Shown here: one piece after another, positions 26,618 to 35,342 of the stretch
Position numbering within the stretch: the stretch's first letter is position 1
How the letters are laid out: each line of letters begins with the position of its first letter
From: Streptomyces sp. SID13726
Lineage (GTDB): Bacteria > Actinomycetota > Actinomycetes > Streptomycetales > Streptomycetaceae
Length of the DNA stretch: 64,000 nucleotides
NCBI RefSeq assembly: GCF_010548375.1
Contig: NZ_JAAGLY010000017.1
Location: 1 to 64,000 of the forward strand
Reading direction: 5' to 3'
Notes under the pieces: generated by a model
What the model saw: only the letters and a program-made list of their open reading frames with translations
Databases searched by the model: none
What the model was told of the DNA's origin: nothing
Made by a program: the position numbers and the translations under genes

Positions 26618-27801
26618 GGCGGATCGCCGTCGTCGGCGCCTCGGCCGCGGGACTCGCGGCCGTCGAGACGCTCCGGCGGGAGGGCTACGACGGTACGCTC
26701 ACCCTCGTCGGCGACGAGCCGGAACTCCCGTACGACCGGCCGCCGTTGTCCAAGCAGGTCCTGGCCGCGGAGTGGGAGCCCGACCGGCTCGCCCTGCGCA
26801 CCTCCGCCGACCTGACCGCGCTCGACCTCGACCTCCGGCTCGGCGTGGCGGCCACCGGCCTCGAACTCGTCGACCGCACCGTGCGGTTGGCGGACGGAAC
26901 CGAGGTGCCGTACGACGGCCTGGTCATCGCGACCGGGGTACGGCCGCGCCGGCTGCCGGGCGAGGGCGCCCACGTCCTGCGCACCCTCGACGACGCCCTC
27001 ATGCTGCGGGAGCGGCTGGCTCGCGGGCGGCGGCTGGTCGTGGTGGGCGCCGGTTTCCTCGGTGCGGAGGCCGCCGCGGTGGCCTGGCGGCTCGGCGCCC
27101 ACGTGACCCTGCTCGAACCCGCCGCCGTCCCACTGGCCCACGCGGTCGGCGCCCGGGTCGGACAGATGCTGGCCGCGGCCCACGTGGACCGGGGCGTCGA
27201 CCTGCGCTGCGGGGTCACCGTGACCGAGGTGACCGAGGACGGGGTCCGGCTCGCCGACGGCGGGATCGTCGAGGCCGACGAGGTGCTGGTGGCCATCGGC
27301 TCGCTGCCCAACACCCGGTGGCTGGAGGGCAGCGGGCTCGCGCTGGGCGACGGCGTGGTGTGCGACGAGTACTGCGAGGCGGCGAAGGATGTCTACGCGG
27401 CCGGTGACGTGGCCCGCTGGTACAACCCGCTGTTCGGCACGTCGATGCGGATCGAGCACCGCACCAACGCGGCCGAACAGGGCATGGCCGCCGCCCGCAA
27501 CCTGCTCGCGGCCCCCGAGGCCCGCAAGCCGTTCGCGCCGGTGCCGTACTTCTGGTCCGACCAGTACGACATGAAGATCCAGGCGTACGGCTTCCTGCGC
27601 GGTCACGACGAAGTCGCCGTCGTCGAGGGCGACTTGGCCGAACGCCGGTTCATCGCCGCCTACCGCACCGGCGACCGTGTGAGCGGCGCCCTCGCGGTGG
27701 GCGTCCCGCCCAAGGCGCTGCGCCAGTGGCGCCAGGCCGTCGCAGCCGGAGCGACCTGGCACGGCACCGTGCGCACCGGGGTCCCGGCGGTCGAGGCCTG
27801 A
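26614..27801 (+). CDS. FAD-dependent ferredoxin reductase
   Basis: A 395-residue flavoprotein that passes electrons from NAD(P)H to the ferredoxin. FAD-binding motif VVGASAAGLAAVE lies at 6-18. DRPPLSKQVL is typical of the rhodocoxin/putidaredoxin-reductase class. The NAD-binding motif VVVGAGFLGAEAAAVAW is near 142. The second FAD contact DVYAAGDVARW is near 255-265, and a C-terminal ferredoxin reductase domain contains FWSDQYDMKIQAYG. It is translationally coupled to the ferredoxin and is the last gene of the operon, followed 10 nt later by a strong hairpin terminator. Confidence 0.93.
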   Translation: MRRIAVVGASAAGLAAVETLRREGYDGTLTLVGDEPELPYDRPPLSKQVLAAEWEPDRLALRTSADLTALDLDLRLGVAATGLELVDRTVRLADGTEVPYDGLVIATGVRPRRLPGEGAHVLRTLDDALMLRERLARGRRLVVVGAGFLGAEAAAVAWRLGAHVTLLEPAAVPLAHAVGARVGQMLAAAHVDRGVDLRCGVTVTEVTEDGVRLADGGIVEADEVLVAIGSLPNTRWLEGSGLALGDGVVCDEYCEAAKDVYAAGDVARWYNPLFGTSMRIEHRTNAAEQGMAAARNLLAAPEARKPFAPVPYFWSDQYDMKIQAYGFLRGHDEVAVVEGDLAERRFIAAYRTGDRVSGALAVGVPPKALRQWRQAVAAGATWHGTVRTGVPAVEA

Positions 27802-27810
27802 TCGCCCGGC

Positions 27811-27846
27811 GGGGGTGCGGCGGCCCACCCGGGCTGCCGCACCCCC
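27811..27846 (+). terminator. Terminator of the P450-ferredoxin-reductase operon
   Basis: GGGGGTGCGGC (27811-27821) pairs perfectly with GCCGCACCCCC (27836-27846), and inner GCCC/GGGC (27823-27826 and 27831-27834) extends the stem to about 15 bp with one mismatch. It starts 10 nt after the reductase stop. No T-run follows. Confidence 0.8.
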
Positions 27847-27901
27847 ACGGCCGTATGTCGTACGTCCGCAGTACGCTCGCTGAACGTCCGCCGTAGATTA
27901 C

Positions 27902-27928
27902 TTGAGTTACGCAACAAGATGGTAAACT
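27902..27928 (+). promoter_or_regulatory. Promoter/operator of a leaderless MarR gene
   Basis: TTGAGT (27902-27907) and TAAACT (27923-27928) look like -35 and -10 boxes with a 15-nt spacer. TAAACT ends 7 nt before ATG 27936 and no Shine-Dalgarno is present, suggesting a leaderless mRNA. TGAGTTA and TAAACTC in the same interval form a partial inverted repeat that could be the autorepression site. Confidence 0.5.
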
Positions 27929-27935
27929 CGCGAGT

Positions 27936-28475
27936 ATGTCCTCACAGCCGCTCCCCGACGTCCCCGCGTCTGAAGAAGTCATCGAGATCGAACGGGCGCT
28001 CACCCGCATCACCTATCTGAGCACCCGGGCCCGCCAGCACGACCGACTGATGTCGCTGGCCGAGGTACCGCTGGACCGTGCCGCCGTGGCGCTGCTGCGG
28101 CAGGTCGCCGACACCGAGCCGATGCGCCCGGGGGAGCTGGCCAACCGGCTGGGAGTGGAGGCCTCGCACGTCACGCGTACCGTCCAGCAGCTCCAGAAGT
28201 CGGGGTACGTCACCCGCGTCCCCGACCCGGACGACCGGCGCGCTCAGCGCATCCAGCTCACCGAGACCGGCCGCAAGGCCATCGACCGCATCCGTGACGC
28301 CGGTGCCCGGGGCATGCAGCTGGCCCTGTCCGACTGGTCTCCCGAGGAGCTGCGCCAGCTCGCCGGGCTCTTCCACCGCATGGTCGACGACTTCCTGTCC
28401 TACTCCATCGATGACTCCAGCGAGGACTCCGTCGACGACGAGAGCGCGGAGCCGACGCCGGCCGGGACCGCCTGA
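27936..28475 (+). CDS. MarR-family transcriptional regulator
   Basis: A 179-residue winged-helix regulator. The core (about 15-140) contains ITYLSTRARQHDRLMSLAEVPLDRAAVALLRQVADTEPMRPGELANRLGVEASHVTRTVQQLQKSGYVTRVPDPDDRRAQRIQLTETG, with the DxRxxxxxLT wing signature. The C-terminal 25 residues are acidic and Ser-rich (DDSSEDSVDDESAE), unlike short MarR proteins. It probably controls itself and possibly the P450 operon upstream or the MFS gene that converges 3 nt away. The ligand is unknown. Confidence 0.9.
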   Translation: MSSQPLPDVPASEEVIEIERALTRITYLSTRARQHDRLMSLAEVPLDRAAVALLRQVADTEPMRPGELANRLGVEASHVTRTVQQLQKSGYVTRVPDPDDRRAQRIQLTETGRKAIDRIRDAGARGMQLALSDWSPEELRQLAGLFHRMVDDFLSYSIDDSSEDSVDDESAEPTPAGTA

Positions 28476-28478
28476 GGC

Positions 28479-29639
28479 TCAGCGCACCGGAAGACGCGGA
28501 CCGACCCGTCCGGCGGGTTCGCGCAGCCCCCGCAGCAAGAGCGCGCCCAGCGCGGGCAGTGCGACGAGCGGCACCAGCGCGGTCCGCAGCGACGTGGCGT
28601 CGGCCAGCGCCCCCAGCGCCGGTGCGGCCAGCCCGCCGACGCTCACCGTCAGGCCCAGCGTGACCCCGCTCGCCGTGCCCACCCGCCGGGGCAGGTAGTC
28701 CTGGCCCAGGGTGACGTGCAGGGAGAAGGGCACGTACAGACCGGCCGAGGTCAGGGCGACGAACAGGTACACCGCCGGGCCGGGGACCAGCACCACCCCG
28801 GCCACGGCGAGCACCGTCAGCGCGTACGCCCGCCGCACCACCGCCGTCCGTCCGTACCGGTCGGCGAGCCGGCCCCCGGCGACCGTCCCCACCGCACCGC
28901 CCGCGTACAGCACACACAGCGCCGCCGTACCGGCAAGGTCCCCGCCGCCGGTGCGCTGACGGACGTACGACGAGACGAACGCGCTCAGCCCGACGAACAC
29001 GACCGACCGGCACACCACCGCACCCGACAGCCGCAGGAACGACGGCCAGTCGTCACGCCCGCAGCCTTCGGCCGCGGGGCCGGAGAGCGCGCCGCGCCGG
29101 GACCGGCGTACGGCGGCCGCGCACAGGCCCGCCCCCGCCACGGCCGGTACGACGAGCAGGGGAGTGGCGCCCAGGCCGCTCAGGGCGATCACGGCGGCGA
29201 CCAGCAGCGGAGCCAGGGCGAAGCCGATGTTGCCGCCGAGCGAGAACCACCCCATCCCCCTGTTGCCGTCGGGTGCCACGGCCCTGGCCGCCCGGGCGGC
29301 CTCCGGATGGTAGGCCGCGACCCCGATCCCGGACACGGCGACCGCCGCCAGGGTCAGCGGATAGGAGTCGAACACGCCGCTCAGCGCGACCCCGCCACCC
29401 GCGGTCAGCGCGCTCAGCGGCAGCAGCCACGGCATCGCCCACCGGTCGGTCAGCGCGCCGAACAGCGGCTGCACCACCGACGAGAGCAGGGACGCGGCCA
29501 GGACGACGCCGGACGCGGCGGCGTAGGAGTAGGCGCGCTCGGTGACGAAGAACGGCACCAGGGCGGCCACGGCCCCCTGGTACACGTCCACGCAGGCGTG
29601 GCCCAGGGACAACAGCGTGAGGGAACGTTTCTCGGACAC
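28479..29639 (-). CDS. MFS transporter, fosmidomycin-resistance (Fsr)-like
   Basis: A 386-residue transporter with about twelve helices. The first helix region LLSLGHACVDVYQGAVAALVPFFVTERAYSYAAASGVVLAASLLSSVVQPLFGALTDR matches Fsr-type efflux proteins, which share SLGHxxxDxYQGAxPALLPF. AAYHPEAARAARAVAP and WFSLGGNIGFALAPLLVA are further hallmarks. GTG 29639 has GAGG 9 nt upstream; the longer reading upstream lacks a membrane pattern. It is divergent from an AraC regulator at 29694, the probable controller. The substrate is unknown. Confidence 0.87.
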   Translation of the reverse strand: MSEKRSLTLLSLGHACVDVYQGAVAALVPFFVTERAYSYAAASGVVLAASLLSSVVQPLFGALTDRWAMPWLLPLSALTAGGGVALSGVFDSYPLTLAAVAVSGIGVAAYHPEAARAARAVAPDGNRGMGWFSLGGNIGFALAPLLVAAVIALSGLGATPLLVVPAVAGAGLCAAAVRRSRRGALSGPAAEGCGRDDWPSFLRLSGAVVCRSVVFVGLSAFVSSYVRQRTGGGDLAGTAALCVLYAGGAVGTVAGGRLADRYGRTAVVRRAYALTVLAVAGVVLVPGPAVYLFVALTSAGLYVPFSLHVTLGQDYLPRRVGTASGVTLGLTVSVGGLAAPALGALADATSLRTALVPLVALPALGALLLRGLREPAGRVGPRLPVR

Positions 29640-29693
29640 CCGACGAGCCTCGCGCGGACGGTCCGTGGCCCGCTTCCGATAATCTGCCCAGCG

Positions 29694-30443
29694 ATGCCGA
29701 ACATCCGCCATACGCCCACGGCACCCACCGACGCCCGCCACCTGGCCGCGGGCGCGGAGATCGACGCCCACCGCCACGACGACCACCAGATCGTCTACGC
29801 GGGCTCCGGCGTCCTCGCGGTCACCACCGACGCCGGCACCTGGTTCGCGCCCGGCACCCGGGCCATCTGGGTCCCCGCGGGCACCGTCCACGCCCACCGC
29901 GCCCACGGCAGCCTCGACCTGCACCTCGTCGGACTGCCCGCCGACGACAACCCGCTCGGCCTGGACGCCCCGACCGTGCTCGCCGTGGGCCCACTCCTGC
30001 GCGAGCTGATCCTCGCCTACACCCAGGACCCCGACCGGGACAGCCCCGAACGCCGCCGCCTGCTCGGCGTCCTCCGCGACCAGCTGCGTGCCTCGCCCCA
30101 GCAGCCCCTGCGGCTGCCCGCCCCCGCCGATCCCCGGCTCGCCGCGGTCTGCGCACTCGTCCACACCGACCCCGCCGACCCGCGCACCCTGGCCGCGCTG
30201 GGCGCCGCCACCGGAGCCTCCGAGCGCACCCTCAGCCGGCTCTTCCGCGCCGAGTTCGGCATGACCTTCCCGCAGTGGCGCACCCAGTCACGGCTCTACC
30301 ACGCCCTGCGCCTGCTGGCCGACGACGTCCCCGTCACGGCCGTCGCACACCGCTGCGGCTGGTCCTCCGCGAGCGCCTTCATCGACGTCTTCCGGCGCTC
30401 CTTCGGCTACACGCCCGGCACCCACAACCGCCGCTCGCCATAA
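29694..30443 (+). CDS. AraC-family regulator with cupin sensor domain
   Basis: A 249-residue regulator. The N-terminal cupin-type domain (about 10-95: AAGAEIDAHRHDDHQIVYAGSGVLAVTTDAGTWFAPGTRAIWVPAGTVHAHRAHG) has several His that could bind metal or ligand. The C-terminal AraC double HTH (about 150-245) has LAALGAATGASERTLSRLFRAEFGMTFPQWRTQSRLYHALRLLADDVPVTAVAHRCGWSSASAFIDVFRRSFGYTPG. TAATCT at 29680-29685 lies 8 nt before the ATG and no Shine-Dalgarno is seen, so it is probably leaderless. It is divergent from the Fsr-like pump. Confidence 0.9.
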   Translation: MPNIRHTPTAPTDARHLAAGAEIDAHRHDDHQIVYAGSGVLAVTTDAGTWFAPGTRAIWVPAGTVHAHRAHGSLDLHLVGLPADDNPLGLDAPTVLAVGPLLRELILAYTQDPDRDSPERRRLLGVLRDQLRASPQQPLRLPAPADPRLAAVCALVHTDPADPRTLAALGAATGASERTLSRLFRAEFGMTFPQWRTQSRLYHALRLLADDVPVTAVAHRCGWSSASAFIDVFRRSFGYTPGTHNRRSP

Positions 30444-30515
30444 GGGCGGAGGTCGCCGTACGAGCTGTGTGTACCGTCCAGTAATGTGCGCGGCAGCCCC
30501 CCAGGAGGAGGAACC

Positions 30516-30896
30516 GTGCCACGGTCCCCACGCTCGCCCCTGCTGCTCGCCGGCCTGCTGGCCACCGCCGGCGCAGCCCACTTCGCCGCGCCCCGCCAGT
30601 TCGACGTGATCGTCCCCCGGGCCCTGCCCGGCAAGGCCCGCACCTGGACCTACGCCAGCGGTGCCGTGGAACTCGCGCTCGCCGCCGGTCTCGCGCTGCC
30701 GCGCACCAGGCGGACGGCCGCGCTCGCCAGCGCCGCGTTCTTCGTCGGGGTCTTCCCCGCCAACGTCAAGATGGCCGTCGACTGGCGCCACCGCCCGGCC
30801 CCGCAGAAGGCGGCCGCCCTCGGACGGCTCCCGCTGCAAGTGCCGCTCGTGCTGTGGGCACGCGGCATCGCGAAGAGCATGGAGGACCAGGCATGA
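30516..30896 (+). CDS. DoxX-like small membrane protein
   Basis: A 126-residue protein with about four hydrophobic helices: PLLLAGLLATAGAAHFAAP, TWTYASGAVELALAAGLAL, RRTAALASAAFFVGVFPANVKMAVDW, and LPLQVPLVLWARGIAKSM. The pattern fits DoxX/DoxD-related proteins of unknown biochemical role, often linked to redox or sulfur stress. GTG 30516 has AGGAGGAGG 4 nt upstream. Its stop overlaps the peroxiredoxin start (ATGA, 30893-30896), supporting an oxidative-stress pair. Confidence 0.8.
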   Translation: MPRSPRSPLLLAGLLATAGAAHFAAPRQFDVIVPRALPGKARTWTYASGAVELALAAGLALPRTRRTAALASAAFFVGVFPANVKMAVDWRHRPAPQKAAALGRLPLQVPLVLWARGIAKSMEDQA

Positions 30897-31360
30897 GCAA
30901 GGCGACAGAGGCCGGCGACACCGTCGAGGACTTCCAGCTCCCCGACGAGACCGGCACCGACCGCAAGCTGTCCGAGCTGCTCGCCGACGGCCCGGTCGTG
31001 CTCTTCTTCTACCCGGGCGCCCTGACCGCCGGCTGCACCGCGGAGGCCTGCCACTTCCGCGACCTGGCCGCCGAGTTCGCCGCCGTCGGCGCCCGGCCCG
31101 TGGGCATCAGCGGGGACACCGTCGAGCGCCAGCAGGAGTTCGCGGGCCGCCACACCCTCGGCATGCCCCTGCTCTCCGACGCCGACGGCGCCGTACGCGA
31201 ACGCTTCGGCGTCAAGCGCGGCTTCTCCCTCGCCCCCACCAAGCGCGTCACCTTCGTCATCGCCGAGGACCGCACCGTCCTGGAGGTCGTGCGCAGCGAA
31301 CTGCGCATGAACACCCACGCCGACCGCGCCCTCGAAGCGCTGCGCGCACGCCACAAGTGA
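30893..31360 (+). CDS. Peroxiredoxin (AhpC/TSA, BCP-like)
   Basis: A 155-residue thioredoxin-fold peroxidase. VLFFYPGALTAGCTAEACHFRDL (about 42-64) carries the peroxidatic Cys near 54, with a second Cys five residues later in the atypical 2-Cys (BCP/PrxQ) arrangement. The usual PxxxTxxC is PGALTAGC. The later GISGDTVERQQEF and AFVI-like TFVIAEDRTVLEV strands complete the fold. It reduces hydrogen peroxide or organic peroxides with thioredoxin in the cytoplasm. It is translationally coupled to the DoxX-like gene. Confidence 0.92.
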   Translation: MSKATEAGDTVEDFQLPDETGTDRKLSELLADGPVVLFFYPGALTAGCTAEACHFRDLAAEFAAVGARPVGISGDTVERQQEFAGRHTLGMPLLSDADGAVRERFGVKRGFSLAPTKRVTFVIAEDRTVLEVVRSELRMNTHADRALEALRARHK

Positions 31361-31391
31361 CGGACGGGACCCGGTTGCACCGTTTCGGTTG

Positions 31392-33782
31392 ATGCGGTCT
31401 GACAAAGGGACCATCCTGGACCATATGGAGCACGTCTCCGCTACGGCGACCACCGATGCCTCCGGCATGGTGACGGGGTGGAGCGAGGGTGCCCGGCAGC
31501 TGACGGGACACACGGCCGAGGCGGTCGTGGGACGGGCGGCACGGGAACTGCTCGCCGAGGACCCGCCGGGGTCCGCCGTGGCGGCACTGAAGGGGACCGT
31601 CGTACTGCGCCGGCACGACGGTTCCCCTCTCACGCTCCTCGTGGAGGCGTGCCCCCTGCTCGGCGCCGACGGCACACCGGCCGGATACGTGCTGACCGGC
31701 CGCCCGCCCGGCTCCGCCGAGTCCACCCTGGCCGGACAGGCCTTCCAGCAGGCCTCCATGTCCATGTCGGTCTTCGACACCCGCCAGCACTACCTGCGCC
31801 TCAACGACGTGGCCTGCCGGGTGATGGGCGTCTCCGAGGAGGCCCTGCTCGGGCGGTTCTTCGCCCGGACCGTCGAGGACGCCGAGCACAGCCGGGGCTT
31901 CCTGGCCAACCTCCGCCAGGTCGCCGAGACCGGCATGCCCGTCCGCTACGAGAGCTTCACGGGCGCGCCCGCCCTCAACCGCGAGCACGCCTGGAGCATC
32001 GAGATGTGGCCCGTGCGCGAGGACGGCACCGGCGAACTCACCGGCGTCGCCCTGGCCGCGTTCGACAGCAGCGACCAGTACTGGGCCCGCCAGCGGCTCG
32101 CCCTGCTCAACGAAGCGGCGGCCGCCATCGGCACCACCCTGGACGTGGTGCGCACCGCCGAGGAACTCGTCGGACTCCTCGTGCCCCGCTACGCCGACTT
32201 CGCCAGCGTGGACCTCCTGGAATGGGTCCTCGGAGTGGACGAACCGCCGACGGTCCTGGACGGCGACGTCGTCCTGCGCCGGGTCGCCCACGGCTCGGGA
32301 CACGAAGGCACCCCGGAGGCCGCCGTCCACCTCGGCGAGACCGACCTCTACCCCGCGTTCTCACCGCCCGCGCGGGCCCTGCGCGAGGGCCGGGCGGCCG
32401 TCAGCCAGGCCGGCGAGCCCGACTTCATGCGCTGGGTCGCCGAACGCAACGCCCGCGCCCCCGCAGGGCGCACCTACCGCAAGGGCGTCCACTCCATGCT
32501 CGCGGTGCCGCTCAAGGCCCGCGGCACCACCCTCGGCGTGGTGGTCGCCGTCCGCATCGCCCACCCCGACGACTACGGCGACGACGACGCCGTCCTCGGC
32601 GAGGAACTCGCCAGCCGCGCCGCCGTCTGCATCGACAACGCCCGCCGCTTCGCCCGCGAGCGCACCACCGCCCTGGCCCTCCAGAGCAGCCTCTTGCCCC
32701 GCGGACTGCCCGGACAGGCCGCCGTCGAGGTCGCCCACCGCTATCTGCCCTCCGGATCGCTGGCCGGCATCGGCGGCGACTGGTTCGACGTCATCCCGCT
32801 CTCCGGCAGCCGTGTCGCCCTCGTCGTCGGGGACGTCGTCGGCCACGGCATCCCGTCCTCGGCGACGATGGGCCGCCTGTGCACCGCCGTGCGCACCCTC
32901 GCCGACGTCGACCTGCCGCCCGACGAGCTCCTCACCCACCTCGACGACCTGGTCACCCACCTCGCCTCCGACGACCGCGACGACGAGGGGGGAGAGGTCG
33001 CCGAACTCGGCGCCACCTGCCTCTACGCCGTCTACGACCCCGTCTCCCGCCGCCTCACCGCGGCCGCCGCGGCCCACCCGCCGCCCGCGGTCGTACTGCC
33101 CGACGGCACCGCGAGCCTCGTCCCGCTGAGCGCCGGACCCCCGCTCGGCGTCGGCGGCCTGCCCTTCGAGGCCACCGAGATCGAACTCCCCGAAGGCGCC
33201 GTCGTCGCCCTCTACACCGACGGCCTCATCGAGGACCGGGACCGGGACGTCGACCACGCCACCGACGAACTGTGCCGCGCGCTCACCGCCAGGACCGACA
33301 CCCTCGACGACCTGTGCGACACGGTCCTGAAGGCCGTACTCCCCGAAGAGCCCGGCGACGACGTGGCCCTGCTGCTGGCCCGCACCCGGGCCCTCGGCAC
33401 GGACCGCGTCGCCACCTGGGACGTCGAGCCCGACCCCGCGCACGTCGCCGCCACCCGGCAGGCCGCCACCGAGCAACTCGCCGCCTGGGGACTGGAGGAG
33501 GCCTCCTTCGTCACCGAACTCGTCGTCAGCGAACTGGTCACCAACGCCATCCGCTACGGCGAACCGCCCATCCAGCTACGGCTGATCCGCGACCGTACCC
33601 TCATCTGCGAGGTCTCCGACGGCAGTTCCACCTCGCCCCACCTGCGGCGCGCCCACGCCTACGACGAGGGCGGCCGCGGGCTGCTGCTGGTCGCCCAGCT
33701 CACCCAGCGCTGGGGGAGCCGGCAGACCGGCACCGGCAAGACGATCTGGGCCGAGCAGTCACTGGAACCGCCCGAGTTCTGA
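31392..33782 (+). CDS. Multidomain PAS-GAF-PP2C (SpoIIE) phosphatase with anti-sigma-type kinase domain
   Basis: A 796-residue soluble signalling protein. In order: PAS (about 15-105: ATTDASGMVTGWSEGARQLTGHTAEAVVG), a second PAS (about 120-225: FDTRQHYLRLNDVACRVMGVSEEALLG), GAF (about 235-425), PP2C/SpoIIE (about 435-655, IGGDWFDVIPLSGSRVALVVGDVVGHGIPSSATMG with metal-binding Asp), and HATPase_c (about 670-795, N-box ELVTNAIRYGEPP, G-box DEGGRGLLLVAQLTQRWG). Such proteins dephosphorylate anti-anti-sigma factors and may bind or phosphorylate partners, tuning stress sigma factors. ATG 31392 is used; ATG 31425 is possible. No anti-sigma antagonist gene is adjacent. Confidence 0.92.
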   Translation: MRSDKGTILDHMEHVSATATTDASGMVTGWSEGARQLTGHTAEAVVGRAARELLAEDPPGSAVAALKGTVVLRRHDGSPLTLLVEACPLLGADGTPAGYVLTGRPPGSAESTLAGQAFQQASMSMSVFDTRQHYLRLNDVACRVMGVSEEALLGRFFARTVEDAEHSRGFLANLRQVAETGMPVRYESFTGAPALNREHAWSIEMWPVREDGTGELTGVALAAFDSSDQYWARQRLALLNEAAAAIGTTLDVVRTAEELVGLLVPRYADFASVDLLEWVLGVDEPPTVLDGDVVLRRVAHGSGHEGTPEAAVHLGETDLYPAFSPPARALREGRAAVSQAGEPDFMRWVAERNARAPAGRTYRKGVHSMLAVPLKARGTTLGVVVAVRIAHPDDYGDDDAVLGEELASRAAVCIDNARRFARERTTALALQSSLLPRGLPGQAAVEVAHRYLPSGSLAGIGGDWFDVIPLSGSRVALVVGDVVGHGIPSSATMGRLCTAVRTLADVDLPPDELLTHLDDLVTHLASDDRDDEGGEVAELGATCLYAVYDPVSRRLTAAAAAHPPPAVVLPDGTASLVPLSAGPPLGVGGLPFEATEIELPEGAVVALYTDGLIEDRDRDVDHATDELCRALTARTDTLDDLCDTVLKAVLPEEPGDDVALLLARTRALGTDRVATWDVEPDPAHVAATRQAATEQLAAWGLEEASFVTELVVSELVTNAIRYGEPPIQLRLIRDRTLICEVSDGSSTSPHLRRAHAYDEGGRGLLLVAQLTQRWGSRQTGTGKTIWAEQSLEPPEF

Positions 33783-33791
33783 TCACCGCGC

Positions 33792-34226
33792 TCACTCGAA
33801 GGAGCAGCCGGGGTTCGGCACGTCCTCCGAGTACGGCGAGCCGTGCGGCAGTACGTACAGCACCTCCAGGACGAGGGTCGTGGTGCCCTCGTTGCGGCCG
33901 AGATGGACATCGCCCGGGCCGCCCGGCTCCCGTACGACCGTGCCCTGCGGGTAGACGCCGTCGCTCTGGCAGTCGGGGTGGTAGTGGCTGAGGGTGCCCT
34001 GCTTGACGTACCCGTAGACGGGCCCGTCGTGGTAGTGCCAGCCCGTGGACTGGCCCGGCGGGACGGTGATCTCCCTGAGGACGTAGTCGGTGTCGACCAC
34101 GGTCTTCTGGGCGATCAGCGTGCCGACCACACCGGGGCCCGGCGGGGTCGCGTGGGCGGTGCCGCCCGCGAGGACGCTGGCGGTGACGACGGCGCCGGAC
34201 AGGGCGGTGCGGAGCGCGGTGCGCAT
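33792..34226 (-). CDS. Secreted cupin-domain protein
   Basis: A 144-residue exported protein. The signal peptide MRTALRTALSGAVVTASVLAGGTAHA is cleaved near AHA-TPP. The mature part is one cupin barrel: REITVPPGQSTGWHYHDGPVYGYVKQGTLSHYHPDC, whose HxH and later His (DVHLGRNEG) form a typical metal site. Two Cys (HPDC, NPGC) could pair. Its role outside the cell is unknown; small secreted cupins bind metals or small ligands. A perfect palindrome lies 33-47 nt before the ATG. It converges with the SpoIIE phosphatase gene. Confidence 0.85.
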   Translation of the reverse strand: MRTALRTALSGAVVTASVLAGGTAHATPPGPGVVGTLIAQKTVVDTDYVLREITVPPGQSTGWHYHDGPVYGYVKQGTLSHYHPDCQSDGVYPQGTVVREPGGPGDVHLGRNEGTTTLVLEVLYVLPHGSPYSEDVPNPGCSFE

Positions 34227-34258
34227 ACGGAGGGCCTCCTGGCTCGGGTGCGTGAGCG

Positions 34259-34273
34259 ACTGCGTGTCGCAGT
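34259..34273. promoter_or_regulatory. Perfect palindrome upstream of the cupin gene
   Basis: Arms ACTGCG (34259-34264) and CGCAGT (34268-34273) flank TGT, 33 nt before the cupin ATG, in a 190-bp non-coding region that also holds a low-GC tract (AACATAGAGGCAGG). It could be an operator or a leader hairpin. Confidence 0.4.
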
Positions 34274-34416
34274 GAACATAGAGGCAGGTAGGGGGAGTTG
34301 GGCGGTGTTCCGCGGATCTTGCGGTCCGGGAGACTACCCGGGACCCGCCCGAGGCCCGCCCGGTCCGCGCCGGACGTGCCCCGCCGGGTCACCGTGCCCC
34401 GAGGGTCCTCGCGGGC

Positions 34417-35247
34417 TCAGAACTCCTCGTGCGTCTCGGGGTCGCCGCCGAGGCGCCGGTGGGCGCGGTCGCCGATCGCCGCCACCTCGGCCTCGGTCAG
34501 CTCGAAGCCGAACACGTCGAGGTTCGCCCGCTGCCGGTCGGTGTCACCGGACTTCGGGATCGGCAGGGCGCCGAGCTGGAGGTGCCAGCGCAGGATCGCC
34601 TGGCCGGGCGTGACCTCGTGCGCCTCGGCCACCCGGCGCACCGCCGGGTCCTCCAGCAGGTCCGAGCCCCGGCCCAGCGGGCTCCAGCTCTCGGTGACGA
34701 CGCCCTTGTCGGCGTGGTAGGCCCGCAGCTCGTCCTGCGGGAAGAAGGGGTGCAGCTCGATCTGGTTGACGGAGGGCAGGACCCCCGTCTCCTTCTCCAG
34801 CCGCTCGATGTGCGCGGGCGTGAAGTTGGATACCCCGATCGACCGTACGAGACCGTCCTCACGGAGCTTGATCATGGCCTTCCAGGAGTCGACGTACTTG
34901 TCGACCCGGGGCAGCGGCCAGTGGATCAGATACAGGTCCACGTACTCCAGGCCGAGACGGGCGCGGGACTCCTCGAAGGACGCCAGGGTCTCCTCGTAGC
35001 CGTGATGCCGGCCGGGGAGCTTCGTCGTCACGACGATCTCCTCGCGCGGGACACCACCGCCGGTCACACCGCGGCCGACGCCGGTCTCGTTGCGGTAGTT
35101 CGTCGCGGTGTCGAGGAGCCGGTAGCCGCTCTCCAGGGCGGTGCCGACCGCCCGCTCCGCCTCGGCGTCGTTCATCGGCCAGGTGCCGAGGCCGAGGGCG
35201 GGGATCGTCGTACCGTCGTTCAGGGTGTGCGTCGGGATGCTGATCAC
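34417..35247 (-). CDS. Aldo/keto reductase
   Basis: A 276-residue TIM-barrel NADPH-dependent reductase. Catalytic tetrad positions are visible: Asp and Tyr in LLDTATNYRNE (about 42-52), Lys in VVTTKLPG, and His in LIHWPLP. Phosphate-binding elements GVSNF, NQIELHPFF, SWSPLGRG and IPKSGDTDRQRANLDVF follow. It matches the 2,5-diketo-D-gluconate reductase-like AKR group. GTG 35247 has GGAAGG 7 nt upstream. It is divergent from the LacI gene of the fructan locus, so a role in sugar reduction is possible but unproven. Confidence 0.9.
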   Translation of the reverse strand: MISIPTHTLNDGTTIPALGLGTWPMNDAEAERAVGTALESGYRLLDTATNYRNETGVGRGVTGGGVPREEIVVTTKLPGRHHGYEETLASFEESRARLGLEYVDLYLIHWPLPRVDKYVDSWKAMIKLREDGLVRSIGVSNFTPAHIERLEKETGVLPSVNQIELHPFFPQDELRAYHADKGVVTESWSPLGRGSDLLEDPAVRRVAEAHEVTPGQAILRWHLQLGALPIPKSGDTDRQRANLDVFGFELTEAEVAAIGDRAHRRLGGDPETHEEF

Positions 35248-35342
35248 TTGCGGACCTTCCCTTGACTGTGTCGTCCCCCCAGCCTCACGGATAGGGTGAG
35301 CAGTGATCAACCGGACGGGCGGGGACGAGGGCAGCGGACGGC

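Noticed and set aside
22153..27801. Secondary-metabolite cluster built on the two P450s
   Set aside because: No polyketide, peptide, terpene or RiPP core gene is present; the P450s fit xenobiotic or tailoring roles better.
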